Virus record (IMG/VR): IMGVR_UViG_3300030090_004153
Span: 5,034 to 29,844 of that record
Strand: one strand, 5' to 3'
Length of the DNA stretch: 24,811 nt
Origin: a virus
Numbering within the stretch: position 1 is the first letter of the stretch; every line of letters begins with the position of its first letter. This document shows, in pieces, positions 1-7,002 of this stretch. The notes below the pieces were generated by a model. It was not told the origin of the DNA and ran no database searches. It saw only the letters and a list, made by a program, of their open reading frames with translations. Position numbers and translations under genes: made by a program.

Positions 1-633
1 TGGTCTTTTTCTATTAGATTCTCCTAGCAATGCACTGTTTACACTACCTAAACGACGTTCAAATGATTCTGGGCTACGTTCTAAGTTGATGTATAAACTC
101 TTGCCACTGCGTTTCGGTGTCCATAATTTACTACTACCAGCATCAGTTGCTACTGCTAGTGTTAAGCCTAACCAGGACTTACCACTTGCAGGTGGTGCAA
201 ATATAATAGTACCTGCATTTACGGTACTGAATGGTGGTAACAGCCACGGTACTTCTTGAGCCTCTGATCCTACAGTATCTGTTATACCTTGGGAGTCATG
301 CCACATTCCCCATGCTGCACGTGTAAACAATAAGAAGTGTTTGTTTGCTGTCGCTGCTGGATAGATATGTTTCTTTATACCAATTGATGGTTCAGCTACT
401 GTTAATACTTTATACGCTGCGTTCAGTAATCGTTGTCGTTCTTCACGTTTGTGTAATGATATATCATCTTCTTCTAATAGATTTGTATCATATGAAATAC
501 TACAAGTTGCATGTCTTTGGTTTCGTTCTACTCTAAAGTTTTCTGCTCTGAATTGAATATGTTTATTTCCTACTGGTATGTGTACTGTTGCTGCGGTATC
601 AGTAATGCTCCAGTCTAACGATGTATCTGTCAT
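1..633 (-). CDS. RecA/RepA-like (AAA_25 type) ATPase, C-terminus cut by window edge
   Basis: I translated this from ATG at 633 to the left edge (211 residues, no stop, so the C-terminal part is missing). The sequence shows a phosphate-binding loop APPASGKS at about residues 146-153, preceded by a beta-strand-like VNAGTIIF. About 30 residues later comes LYINLERSPESFERRL, which matches the strand-plus-acid region of RepA/RecA-fold ATPases that carry a conserved Glu-Arg. In phages this family acts as a hexameric helicase or a recombination ATPase on DNA. The first P-loop glycine is replaced by alanine, which is tolerated in some members. It begins immediately after the stop of the 634-870 gene and is the last visible gene of the leftward early operon. 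That operon also carries ssb, which fits a replication role. The exact function (helicase or recombinase) cannot be fixed without the C-terminus. Confidence 0.75.
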   Translation of the reverse strand, partial: MTDTSLDWSITDTAATVHIPVGNKHIQFRAENFRVERNQRHATCSISYDTNLLEEDDISLHKREERQRLLNAAYKVLTVAEPSIGIKKHIYPAATANKHFLLFTRAAWGMWHDSQGITDTVGSEAQEVPWLLPPFSTVNAGTIIFAPPASGKSWLGLTLAVATDAGSSKLWTPKRSGKSLYINLERSPESFERRLGSVNSALLGESNRKRP

Positions 634-870
634 TTAATCTTCCATTCTATGGTACCGACTAGCATCTAGTCGTAATGATTCATTTGCTTTTAGGGTCACA
701 CAATAATCAGAGTGTGTTTCACCTGTATCTGCATACCTGTAAAAGTATCTTATTTGTTTTGGATCACGTTGCCAGTAACTTGATGCACGTTCACGTACAA
801 TATCTTCGTCACAGCCCTCACATTTTATAATGTCTCTACTGTTAGTTATTTCCGCATATCTTCTATACAT
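634..870 (-). CDS. Small early protein with possible Cys/His metal site
   Basis: This is a 78-residue protein that I do not recognise. It contains a CEGC pair near residues 18-21 and an HSDYC near residues 56-60, a CCHC arrangement that could hold a zinc ion. The rest is rich in Tyr and Arg. The start is well supported: GGAGG lies just upstream of the ATG and overlaps the stop codon of the preceding gene (880-1326). Its own stop directly abuts the ATG of the ATPase gene, so the two are very likely translationally coupled. The position suggests an accessory role in early DNA metabolism, but that is inference only. Confidence 0.65.
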   Translation of the reverse strand: MYRRYAEITNSRDIIKCEGCDEDIVRERASSYWQRDPKQIRYFYRYADTGETHSDYCVTLKANESLRLDASRYHRMED

Positions 871-879
871 CTCAACCTC

Positions 880-1326
880 CTATATAGAAATGTTTGGTGT
901 ATTGTCCTTCCAGTTATGATAATGTGTAGACATAGTTTCGTTAATGTCTTTTATAAATGTCACAAAATGCATGAATGATTCCAGGTATGGTTGTATATCG
1001 TTTTTTTCTTCTTCGGTTTTATTCCTCCATAATCTGGTCATCATTGATAATGATACTTCGTATAAGTTTTGTAGTAAGTCATCATATGTACCTACAATAT
1101 TAGTAAGTACTGCACTTTGAGGACAGTTGCATGGTTCATATTGGTCCATGAATACTTCCCAATTATTATTTACCTTTGTATAGTGTGCTAACTGCCACTG
1201 TAAATGACCCTTTGATAATTGTTCAGCTGTTTTATTCTCAAAGATATCATAGTCTAATACTTCGCGAAGATGTTTTGCATCTCGTATTTGTATAACACCG
1301 TTTACAATGTCGTCATCTATACTCAT
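880..1326 (-). CDS. Hypothetical early protein, 148 aa
   Basis: This is an unrecognised, mostly helical, acidic protein. Tryptophans are spread through it, and a CNCP motif sits near residue 67. No catalytic motif or membrane segment is visible. The start ATG at 1326 lacks a good ribosome binding site; translation may rely on reinitiation from the upstream gene, whose stop is 21 bases away. The stop TAG overlaps the ribosome binding site of the next gene. The operon position is the only functional clue. Confidence 0.6.
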   Translation of the reverse strand: MSIDDDIVNGVIQIRDAKHLREVLDYDIFENKTAEQLSKGHLQWQLAHYTKVNNNWEVFMDQYEPCNCPQSAVLTNIVGTYDDLLQNLYEVSLSMMTRLWRNKTEEEKNDIQPYLESFMHFVTFIKDINETMSTHYHNWKDNTPNISI

Positions 1327-1347
1327 TCAGACATTATAATAGATTAT

Positions 1348-1788
1348 CTATTGACTTGCTACAGTATATTTACACCATTCTTTATCAGCTGCTGGTGTTC
1401 CTTGCGGATAATCTTTCATTGGTGTTGGACAGAACCAACCTCGTCCATTGTTTCGTAGTTCTTTACTATGCTCTGGACAATGGGGAGTAAGACCGTTATT
1501 ACTTACGGGCTCACTCTTACTAGTAGTTACTGTTGGGGTTGGTTGTTGTATCGGTGCTGCCATGCTTCCAAGTAAGCCATTCATATTATTGATATGCCTT
1601 ACCATTTGCTCGTCAGTCCCTTCCATAGTTTTCTTTACGGTCCAGTTACCTACCTGTACAGTCATCTCCCATACATGTATCTTTTGTACATCTTCCATTC
1701 TACATCCTAACTTCAATGCCTCTTGTATCAGAGGATCATCTTCTAATCCTGAGATTGGGCTGAAGCTATGTTGAGTCTCTCTGCCCAT
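1348..1788 (-). CDS. Early protein with C-terminal zinc-ribbon-like motif
   Basis: This is a 146-residue protein. The N-terminal half is a globular-looking segment with KIHVWEMTVQVGNWTVKKT. A Pro/Thr/Ser-rich linker (about residues 78-98) leads to a small C-terminal module with Cys104, His107, Cys120 (in a GWFCP context) and Cys139 (EWCKY). The spacing C-x2-H-x12-C-x18-C and the WFCP context are typical of small zinc-binding modules attached to phage DNA-metabolism proteins; the function is unknown. AGAGG lies 8 bases upstream of the ATG. The gene overlaps the upstream gene (1743-2177) by 46 bases in another frame, long for this operon, but both frames look protein-like. Confidence 0.65.
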   Translation of the reverse strand: MGRETQHSFSPISGLEDDPLIQEALKLGCRMEDVQKIHVWEMTVQVGNWTVKKTMEGTDEQMVRHINNMNGLLGSMAAPIQQPTPTVTTSKSEPVSNNGLTPHCPEHSKELRNNGRGWFCPTPMKDYPQGTPAADKEWCKYTVASQ

Positions 1789-2177
1789 AGTTTCTGCCTC
1801 TTCTCAATACCTTTTTGTTTCTCTGTATCAGCTAGAATCTCTGCTAACTGTGCACGATATTCAAACATTGTATCTTCTAACTCTACATATTCTGGGTCAT
1901 CGTTTATTTGTACCAGAACCCAGGCGGAGCGTTGTTCTACAGTTTTACCAACAGCTACTGCAGTATATCCAGCTTTCATTATATCTAATCTTCGTATTAT
2001 ACGCTCTATTTCTCCACGAAGTTGTCGCACCCAAGTAGTATTTTGTCGTATAGATTCACCAGCTTGATGCCACTCAGACATAGCACTAAGAAAATCACCG
2101 TCATACATAGTGTTAGTATCTGTTTTATTTATCCATGGATTAGCTTCGAAGATTTGATCTTCTAACTCAATCGACAT
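1743..2177 (-). CDS. Hypothetical coiled-coil-like early protein, 144 aa
   Basis: This is an unrecognised, mostly alpha-helical protein. Long charged stretches such as RQLRGEIERIIRRLD and a Glu/Lys/Gln-rich C-terminal third suggest coiled-coil or nucleic-acid-associated packing. No active-site motif is visible. It overlaps the upstream gene (2167-2670) by 11 bases and the downstream gene by 46 bases, so it is embedded in the leftward operon. I keep the ATG at 2177 because it fits the overlap pattern. Confidence 0.6.
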   Translation of the reverse strand: MSIELEDQIFEANPWINKTDTNTMYDGDFLSAMSEWHQAGESIRQNTTWVRQLRGEIERIIRRLDIMKAGYTAVAVGKTVEQRSAWVLVQINDDPEYVELEDTMFEYRAQLAEILADTEKQKGIEKRQKLWAERLNIASAQSQD

Positions 2178-2670
2178 ATTTCCTCATCTCAGAATCTCTA
2201 ACCTCATTGAGTTGGTTACTGTAAATATCATTATCTAATTGACTTGCATATTGCAGTTCATCATTGATGTGTACACTTACGGATTGATCGTTAGTTGATT
2301 CTATGAGAAAATCCGGATCGTTATCCGTTAATTCCTGTGTTAACTTACGTGCGACCTTTGACTTGTAAGAATTAACTTTGTCCATATCCCAATCTTCTTC
2401 CTTGAGTAAAGCAAAGTATATCCTTGTTTGATCATCTGACTTACGGATTGAATACTTACCATTTCCATATGTCCTGTACGCTAGGGTACTCGCAGATCGT
2501 CCACGATTAGCTATATGTTTTTTGAAATCAGGGTGTGTTATTGGTTCTGTAATATCTATTACTTCACCTGGTACTGCATTTTCAATTAGTTTACGCAAAC
2601 CAGGGTGTACTTCTGCTTTCTTCCCACGCTTTGCTTCTTTTACCATATCTTCATATGTTATTTGTTCCAT
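2167..2670 (-). CDS. Hypothetical early protein, 167 aa
   Basis: I do not recognise this protein. Its N-terminus is basic (KEAKRGKKAEVHPGLRKLIENA). A middle part alternates strand-like and charged segments (TLAYRTYGNGKYSIRKSDDQTRIYFALL), and an acidic C-terminus follows. The basic N-terminus and the Tyr/Arg-rich strands could suit DNA or RNA contact, but that is a guess. It lies 10 bases downstream of the DUF932 gene. A GGAGG-like sequence in that gap provides the ribosome binding site. Confidence 0.6.
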   Translation of the reverse strand: MEQITYEDMVKEAKRGKKAEVHPGLRKLIENAVPGEVIDITEPITHPDFKKHIANRGRSASTLAYRTYGNGKYSIRKSDDQTRIYFALLKEEDWDMDKVNSYKSKVARKLTQELTDNDPDFLIESTNDQSVSVHINDELQYASQLDNDIYSNQLNEVRDSEMRKYVD

Positions 2671-2680
2671 TACATGCCTC

Positions 2681-3772
2681 CTAAACGGCTACCTTTAATA
2701 AGTTATTGATCATATTCTTCATGTGATGACTCTTACCAAAGAGTACAGACTTGTTACGTGCCTCCTGTCTAGTGTTATTACCAGTTGCTTTTACTGTCGT
2801 TGCATAATCCGCATATCCAATAGCAGCATTATAGAAACTAAAGAGATTGTCACCATGTCTTTCTACTTCTGGATCCCAAAAGTTATGTACAAATGTTGAC
2901 CGTACTTTCTGTACCTTGCGTTGCTTTTCTTTCATTTGTTCTGGGGTTACATCAGCACCCATGAATGATTGATAAGGTTCAAATAAATCCATAGTTCGTT
3001 CCATCTCTGGATGTTTTGATATATACCCTAGCTTGTTATCACCAATTATATCTCTACGAAAATAGAATTGACCAGTTGCATCATGCGATTCAGCCCAATC
3101 TTTAAACCTACGCATCTTATCAGATATTATATTTACCTGTGCTAATGTCTTAGCTATCAGCCCTTCACGGTCATTGGCATTGTGTCTGATACGTACACTT
3201 GCACTGTTCTCTTTACCTAAAGCCAAGCTAACAGTATTACGACAGACCACACGTACATCAGTTCCCAGTATTTGTAATGAGAATTGTCCATTATAGTCTG
3301 TATGAAATAGCAGATATTGATTATGTGTTTCATTACATATAGTCCAATCTTCTTCTAACTTCATAGTTGCAAAGAATCTAGGGAAACCACCATTCCATAG
3401 TGTACCTGCAGTTGCCCATCGTGCTATACCATCCGGTACTAATTGATCTGCATATGCAAAGATATCTTTAGGTGCATCTGCTTGATAGTTAGGTCCTACA
3501 ATACCAAGTGGTTGAGAATCTCTATCTCTATACAGTACATACCTATTAGGTACATCATAAACTAATTGGATAGGTTCTCCAGTTGAATACAAATTTGATT
3601 CTGCTGAAAACTGAACCTCAGTTTTTTCTACATTCCAATCTAACTGATGTTCTTCTAACAACTGTTTAGATGTAGTATACCCATCGGTTCCAGTACCCAT
3701 GCCATGCCACGGTACACCTTCTTCTTTTACATATACTAATTGTTCTACATCTGCTGGCATCTTACGCCTCAC
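2681..3772 (-). CDS. DUF932 family phage/plasmid-like protein
   Basis: This is a 363-residue protein. Its N-terminus contains PWHGMGT, the hallmark of the DUF932 / phage-plasmid-like family, near residues 21-27. It is followed by LLEEHQLDWNVEKTEVQF, another family feature, and by DYNGQFSLQILGTDVRVVCRNTV in the middle, matching the conserved core. The length is normal for the family, so it looks complete. DUF932 proteins occur widely in phages and plasmids near replication and recombination genes, but their biochemical role is not established. Here the gene sits in the leftward early operon with ssb. It overlaps the end of the preceding small gene by 11 bases. Confidence 0.85.
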   Translation of the reverse strand: MRRKMPADVEQLVYVKEEGVPWHGMGTGTDGYTTSKQLLEEHQLDWNVEKTEVQFSAESNLYSTGEPIQLVYDVPNRYVLYRDRDSQPLGIVGPNYQADAPKDIFAYADQLVPDGIARWATAGTLWNGGFPRFFATMKLEEDWTICNETHNQYLLFHTDYNGQFSLQILGTDVRVVCRNTVSLALGKENSASVRIRHNANDREGLIAKTLAQVNIISDKMRRFKDWAESHDATGQFYFRRDIIGDNKLGYISKHPEMERTMDLFEPYQSFMGADVTPEQMKEKQRKVQKVRSTFVHNFWDPEVERHGDNLFSFYNAAIGYADYATTVKATGNNTRQEARNKSVLFGKSHHMKNMINNLLKVAV

Positions 3773-3965
3773 TCTCTATATTTTCAGAAGTATCATTGGC
3801 TAAAAGTGAGCTTTGATCTTCTTCAAATTCTTTGAATATTTTTGTGATACTTAGTTCGGAAGCAATAAGTTCGTCTTCAAGATTATTTAATGTATGCTCG
3901 AAAACTTTACTTATTCTTTCCTCTAATTCTGTCAACAAATGTTTATCCAAACCTGGATTACTCAT
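3762..3965 (-). CDS. Small acidic early protein with MSNPG start (67 aa)
   Basis: I place the start at the internal ATG at 3965 rather than the ATG at 3983. A strong GGAGGAG ribosome binding site sits just upstream of it, and the resulting N-terminus MSNPG matches MSHPG of the gene at 4299-4574. The product is a 67-residue helical, strongly acidic protein without Cys or membrane segments. It shares FEH and LNNLE words with that neighbour, so the two may be distant paralogues. The start overlaps the end of the upstream gene by 8 bases. Function unknown. Confidence 0.6.
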   Translation of the reverse strand: MSNPGLDKHLLTELEERISKVFEHTLNNLEDELIASELSITKIFKEFEEDQSSLLANDTSENIESEA

Positions 3966-4299
3966 TGTCTCCTCCTGTTTCATCTGTTGTAACTAATACA
4001 GTTCCAACGTCATCAACCTCTTGATACCACGTTTTACCAGTACTGACTTTGTATTCTCTTTCCGAATAACCTAATCTCCTTTCCCATTCTGCATCCCAGA
4101 ACCGTTGTATATCTAGATGCATTTTCCAGATCCCAACAGTATTCCAAATATCATTATGATTGTTGTTATCTTCTACTACTGGTTCTATGATTTTATCTAG
4201 GCGTTGTCTTAGTTCTAGCAATAGTTCTGGTAAACCATCGTTATGAAAATCACACCACTCAGGGTGAAATTTATTATTACCTTCATCTACAAATGACAT
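3958..4299 (-). CDS. Hypothetical early protein, 113 aa
   Basis: This is an unrecognised acidic protein rich in Trp, His and Asn. It contains LPELLLELRQRLDKI, similar in style to SELRQKL at the end of the upstream neighbour; this may be chance. No enzymatic motif is visible. Its ATG overlaps the stop of the upstream gene by one base (TAATG arrangement), indicating translational coupling. It separates the two MS-[N/H]-PG genes. Confidence 0.55.
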   Translation of the reverse strand: MSFVDEGNNKFHPEWCDFHNDGLPELLLELRQRLDKIIEPVVEDNNNHNDIWNTVGIWKMHLDIQRFWDAEWERRLGYSEREYKVSTGKTWYQEVDDVGTVLVTTDETGGDNE

Positions 4300-4574
4300 T
4301 AGATACTTCCTAATTGTGCTTGATATGCTGTTGGAATCTTTTGTCCACCCATTGCTATAAGTTTCTGTCGTAGTTCAGAACATAGTGCATACATATTAGA
4401 TATATATATTTCTGGATTTCTATTTACATCCCAAGCCTCACTCAAGTGATCTAGATCCATTTCTAGATTATTCAATACGTGATCTATTTGATGTTCTTCA
4501 AACATTTCTTGTATCAATTCATGTGCATAATCATATGCTTTATCATTTAGATAATCATTTCCCGGATGACTCAT
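4299..4574 (-). CDS. Small acidic early protein with MSHPG start (91 aa)
   Basis: Two in-frame ATGs exist, at 4580 and 4574. I favour 4574: the resulting MSHPG start parallels the MSNPG start of the 3762-3965 gene, and AAAGG lies 7 bases upstream. An AGGA that could serve the first ATG makes this less certain. The protein is helical and acidic, with FEEH followed by VLNNLEMDL, echoing FEH and LNNLEDEL in the 67-residue protein. It overlaps the upstream gene by 20 bases. The function is unknown. Confidence 0.55.
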   Translation of the reverse strand: MSHPGNDYLNDKAYDYAHELIQEMFEEHQIDHVLNNLEMDLDHLSEAWDVNRNPEIYISNMYALCSELRQKLIAMGGQKIPTAYQAQLGSI

Positions 4575-4785
4575 CTTCATACCTTTCCTTCATATTTAGT
4601 ATGGATAAAATTGGATCATTCTTTATAGTTTCATAGTTCTCGTTTATTAATTCTAATAGATTCACTCCCTCTCCTTTATCATCAGTAATATTTTTACCGA
4701 CATATTCTATAAACTTTACTGCACCATGTGGGTCACCTTTGATCCAATCATCTAATGATTCATATGGTGGTTTATCTATGCTCAT
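4555..4785 (-). CDS. Hypothetical early protein, 76 aa
   Basis: This is a small acidic protein of unknown function, starting MSIDKPPYE and containing a helical LLELINENYETIKNDPILSIL segment. There is no signal peptide or metal motif. The start overlaps the stop of the upstream gene in an ATGA arrangement (four bases), a standard coupling signal. Confidence 0.55.
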   Translation of the reverse strand: MSIDKPPYESLDDWIKGDPHGAVKFIEYVGKNITDDKGEGVNLLELINENYETIKNDPILSILNMKERYEDESSGK

Positions 4786-5108
4786 ATAGCCCCTTTATTC
4801 TCAAGAAATAGATCTAATGAGGGTTGATCTTCTGGGTTATCCGTTACCTCTATGAATAGATCCCAAGTTACACCAGGAGTACATCGTGTACTGCCCCATC
4901 TTTCTATTTCTTCTTCACATTTACTGTCACATCTATGTAGTTCAACAGTTGCACTTTTAAATTTAGTACCAATAGGCTTGTAGTATCGTTTGATATTATA
5001 GATACGTTCTTCAACGTCTGCTAAATCAGGCATCTCATTGTAATACCTGTATACAAATGAATCTGTATAATCTATCCACTCACTACTTGGTGGTGTATGT
5101 TCTATCAT
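4782..5108 (-). CDS. Hypothetical early protein, 108 aa
   Basis: This is an unrecognised protein with aromatic, strand-like segments (WIDYTDSFVYRYYNEMPDL and TWDLFIEV) and three cysteines in the middle (CDSKC and RCTPG). It starts directly after the ssb stop codon with no gap and ends in a four-base overlap with the next gene. Its position beside ssb suggests an accessory early role, but nothing in the sequence identifies one. Confidence 0.6.
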   Translation of the reverse strand: MIEHTPPSSEWIDYTDSFVYRYYNEMPDLADVEERIYNIKRYYKPIGTKFKSATVELHRCDSKCEEEIERWGSTRCTPGVTWDLFIEVTDNPEDQPSLDLFLENKGAI

Positions 5109-5480
5109 TTATATCTCCACCGTTCTTTCTGTTGGTACTTCAAATTCTTCGATGTCATTCTTCTTACCTAGAAACTTTACCTCATTAGCAATTAACTCAG
5201 TTCGATAGCGTTTGTCACCGGTATCGTTTGTCCATGAACGTGTTTGCATACGTCCTTCTACATATACTTGTTTACCTTTTTGGATATATTGAGCACATGT
5301 TTCAGCTAACTTATCCCACGTTACAATCGAAAACCATTCGGTTTGTTCAATGCGTTCACCATCTTTAGTACGATAACTAGATGTTGCTACATTAAATGTT
5401 GTTATTGCTTTACCATTTTCGGTGTACCTCATCTCTGGATCTGCACCTAATCTTCCAATGATCATTACTTTATTCAACAT
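5109..5480 (-). CDS. ssb: Single-stranded DNA-binding protein (SSB)
   Basis: This 123-residue protein shows the bacterial-type SSB OB fold from its first residue: MLNKVMIIGRLGADPEMRYT, then TTFNVATSSYRT, then the aromatic core TEWFSIVTWDKLAE and KGKQVYVEGRMQTRSW. It coats single-stranded DNA during replication and recombination. It is shorter than typical cellular SSBs, has almost no linker, and ends FEVPTERTVEI. It therefore lacks the acidic DDDIPF-type tip through which host SSB recruits partner proteins. It overlaps the upstream gene by 11 bases and directly precedes a 108-residue unknown protein. The promoter at 6030-6058 probably drives both. The family assignment is certain; only phage-specific partners are unknown. 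Confidence 0.97.
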   Translation of the reverse strand: MLNKVMIIGRLGADPEMRYTENGKAITTFNVATSSYRTKDGERIEQTEWFSIVTWDKLAETCAQYIQKGKQVYVEGRMQTRSWTNDTGDKRYRTELIANEVKFLGKKNDIEEFEVPTERTVEI

Positions 5481-6006
5481 TTTCTACTACCTTATCTTCA
5501 ACTACTTGTTGATTCATTCTCCATTTATATTTCAAGTCGGATCGTTTTCTTGTGTTTGTTTCTGTTTGCAACATATAATCTCCAATATTATTATCTTTGA
5601 TTGGATTACCTAACATATCTATACGTTTAGATATACGATCAATCTCATATATATGTTCTTGTAATTGATTAGCTGTACTACGTAGATCTTCGTACGCTTT
5701 GTTGAGATTCAAAGATGCTCTATGGAATCTTGCATACGCATCTACATATGCATTGTTATCTTCGTTCTCGATAGCGTCCATCATTTCTTCTAATATCAAA
5801 TCAAACTCAGAGAATGTATCATTCGGTGAATGGAATGTACTATCTATTTTATAACTTTGTAATTGATATATTTGAAACGACCACGGTTTATAATCAAGCA
5901 TACTAATACGCATCTCATTACGTATATGCTCTTTTATTTCTCTTAAGAAATTTATATTCCGATTATCACTGTAGAACCAGGACATATTTAACACGGGTGT
6001 GTTCAT
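5470..6006 (-). CDS. Hypothetical helical early protein, 178 aa
   Basis: I use the ATG at 6006. A reading from TTG at 6030 is possible, but the AAGGAAAGG ribosome binding sequence lies between the two and serves the ATG. The protein is mostly alpha-helical with a long charged helix from about residue 80 to 130 (ARFHRASLNLNKAYEDLR and EHIYEIDRISKRI) and no cysteine. A coiled-coil role is plausible. It is the first gene after the internal promoter and overlaps ssb by 11 bases. I do not recognise the family. Confidence 0.65.
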   Translation of the reverse strand: MNTPVLNMSWFYSDNRNINFLREIKEHIRNEMRISMLDYKPWSFQIYQLQSYKIDSTFHSPNDTFSEFDLILEEMMDAIENEDNNAYVDAYARFHRASLNLNKAYEDLRSTANQLQEHIYEIDRISKRIDMLGNPIKDNNIGDYMLQTETNTRKRSDLKYKWRMNQQVVEDKVVENVE

Positions 6007-6029
6007 ATTACACCGCCTTTCCTTACACA

Positions 6030-6058
6030 ATTATACTATTACACTCGTTTTTTGTCGA
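6030..6058 (-). promoter_or_regulatory. Leftward sigma70-type promoter for the ssb group
   Basis: On the minus strand, -35 TCGACA (6058-6053) and a perfect -10 TATAAT (6035-6030) are separated by exactly 17 bases. The expected start lies near 6023, about 17 bases before the ATG of the 178-residue gene, leaving room for its ribosome binding site. An inverted repeat CACTCG (6042-6047) / CGAGTG (6056-6061) overlaps the -35 and spacer, so a regulator could bind there. This would let ssb and following genes be expressed separately from the upstream part of the operon. Confidence 0.65.
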
Positions 6059-6061
6059 GTG

Positions 6062-6090
6062 CACCCCAAGATCTGAGGAGAGATGATCTA
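6062..6090 (-). repeat. Upstream promoter element, copy 1
   Basis: This 29-base stretch lies just upstream of the 6030-6058 promoter. It matches positions 7383-7411 at 23 of 29 bases, including the exact words CACCCCAA and GGAGAG (plus-strand reading). It also lies just past the stop of the 52-residue gene. A shared activator or early-gene regulatory site is the simplest reading, but no protein is known to bind it. Confidence 0.45.
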
Positions 6091-6249
6091 TTATTTAACT
6101 TGGTATTTACGTAAGTGTTTATTTATCTTACGTATGTTGCGGTTAGTTACATTTGTGTAGCTATATTGTTCTAGAAATGTACTCCACCACAAATTGATAT
6201 CATTCAGCTGACTCAATGCTTTCTCTATGTCTCCTTTATATACTCCCAC
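6091..6249 (-). CDS. Small basic protein, 52 aa, GTG start
   Basis: This short frame fills what would otherwise be an empty stretch. It starts at GTG 6249, with GAAGG four bases upstream, overlaps the end of the 103-residue gene by 25 bases and ends at TAA 6091. The translation contains DIEKALSQLNDINLWWSTF followed by a basic end with NRNIRKINKHLRKYQ, a composition that looks protein-like. The basic C-terminus could bind nucleic acid. No ATG is available, which lowers confidence. Overlap with the neighbour matches the style of the operon. Confidence 0.5.
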   Translation of the reverse strand: MGVYKGDIEKALSQLNDINLWWSTFLEQYSYTNVTNRNIRKINKHLRKYQVK

Positions 6250-6536
6250 TTTCCTTCCCTTCGTTCTATTCCCTTGTTGAAATAGTCATCTATCATATGT
6301 ACTGTAGGTGCTGCTACCTTTATATAATCTAACAGTACTACAGTATCAATTGGTCTAGTCGTTACGTATTCATATAGCTCACGCAATTGTTCAGCATACG
6401 TTCCTTCACACACTACATCATCCCCTTGTTGTACGGCGGATAGAAAAGTAGCAACATCTAATGGTGAAGTTGCTATCCATTGTCGTAATGTACGTACTCT
6501 ACGATGCTTAAATAATATCTCACTCCAGGTACTCAT
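6225..6536 (-). CDS. Hypothetical early protein, 103 aa
   Basis: The start is placed at ATG 6536 (MSTWSE), because GGAG lies six bases upstream; the ATG at 6554 has no such signal. The protein is helical with no cysteine except one, and carries WSEILFKHRRVRTLRQWIA at the N-terminus and LLDYIKVAAPTVHMIDDYF later. I do not recognise a family. The start overlaps the small membrane-peptide gene by 17 bases. Confidence 0.6.
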   Translation of the reverse strand: MSTWSEILFKHRRVRTLRQWIATSPLDVATFLSAVQQGDDVVCEGTYAEQLRELYEYVTTRPIDTVVLLDYIKVAAPTVHMIDDYFNKGIERREGKWEYIKET

Positions 6537-6627
6537 CTTTATCTCCGAATGCATCTGTGACCCCTTGATATATTAGAAAAATACCAACTGCCATACTCAT
6601 TATTGATAATACTATCCAGAATAACAT
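6520..6627 (-). CDS. Small single-span membrane peptide, 35 aa
   Basis: This short frame has an AAGGAG ribosome binding site five bases before the ATG at 6627; an in-frame ATG at 6630 is too close to that site. The peptide begins MLFWIVLSIMSMAVGIFLIY, an almost perfect single transmembrane helix, and ends in a short acidic tail DAFGDKDEYLE. It is followed without a gap by the next gene (17-base overlap). Small membrane peptides in phage early operons can affect host membrane or superinfection, but this one has no known relative that I recognise. It may also be a holin-like peptide, although its position outside a lysis cassette argues against that. Confidence 0.6.
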   Translation of the reverse strand: MLFWIVLSIMSMAVGIFLIYQGVTDAFGDKDEYLE

Positions 6628-6636
6628 CATAACTCC

Positions 6637-7002
6637 TTACATCCTTGACCCTTGTCCATCATGTTGAGGTAAATTCAATACAGGTACTGCTACATCACCC
6701 CAACCACTCACCCCTATTGTCCAATTGCGTAAGTCTATTTGTATACTAGGACATGGACCATACTCATCTTCAAACTTATCAGTGAATCCAATACCCGAAC
6801 CGTATTCACTATCTCGTGAACCAGTTTGGTCTATCATATAATCTAATATCATTCGCAATGCATACGGTATATCATCATGTCTTACCCATGATTTCTCTAA
6901 TGCCTCAGCTGCAATGATATGTAAATTCCTACCACTATTGTGGCTATAAAAATACAACTCACCTTCATCAGTCTTGATACCAACTACTCTTCTATCACCC
7001 AT
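6637..7002 (-). CDS. Conserved phage protein of the MGDR type, 121 aa
   Basis: The protein begins MGDRRVVGIKTDEGELYFYSH. It has ALRMILDYMIDQTG in the middle and IQIDLRNWTIGVSGW near the end. Small proteins with an MGDR-type start, an aromatic strand and a WTI-type strand are common as conserved hypotheticals in phages; no function is established. It is the first gene of the leftward operon next to the control region. AAGGAG lies about six bases before the ATG. Confidence 0.7.
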   Translation of the reverse strand: MGDRRVVGIKTDEGELYFYSHNSGRNLHIIAAEALEKSWVRHDDIPYALRMILDYMIDQTGSRDSEYGSGIGFTDKFEDEYGPCPSIQIDLRNWTIGVSGWGDVAVPVLNLPQHDGQGSRM

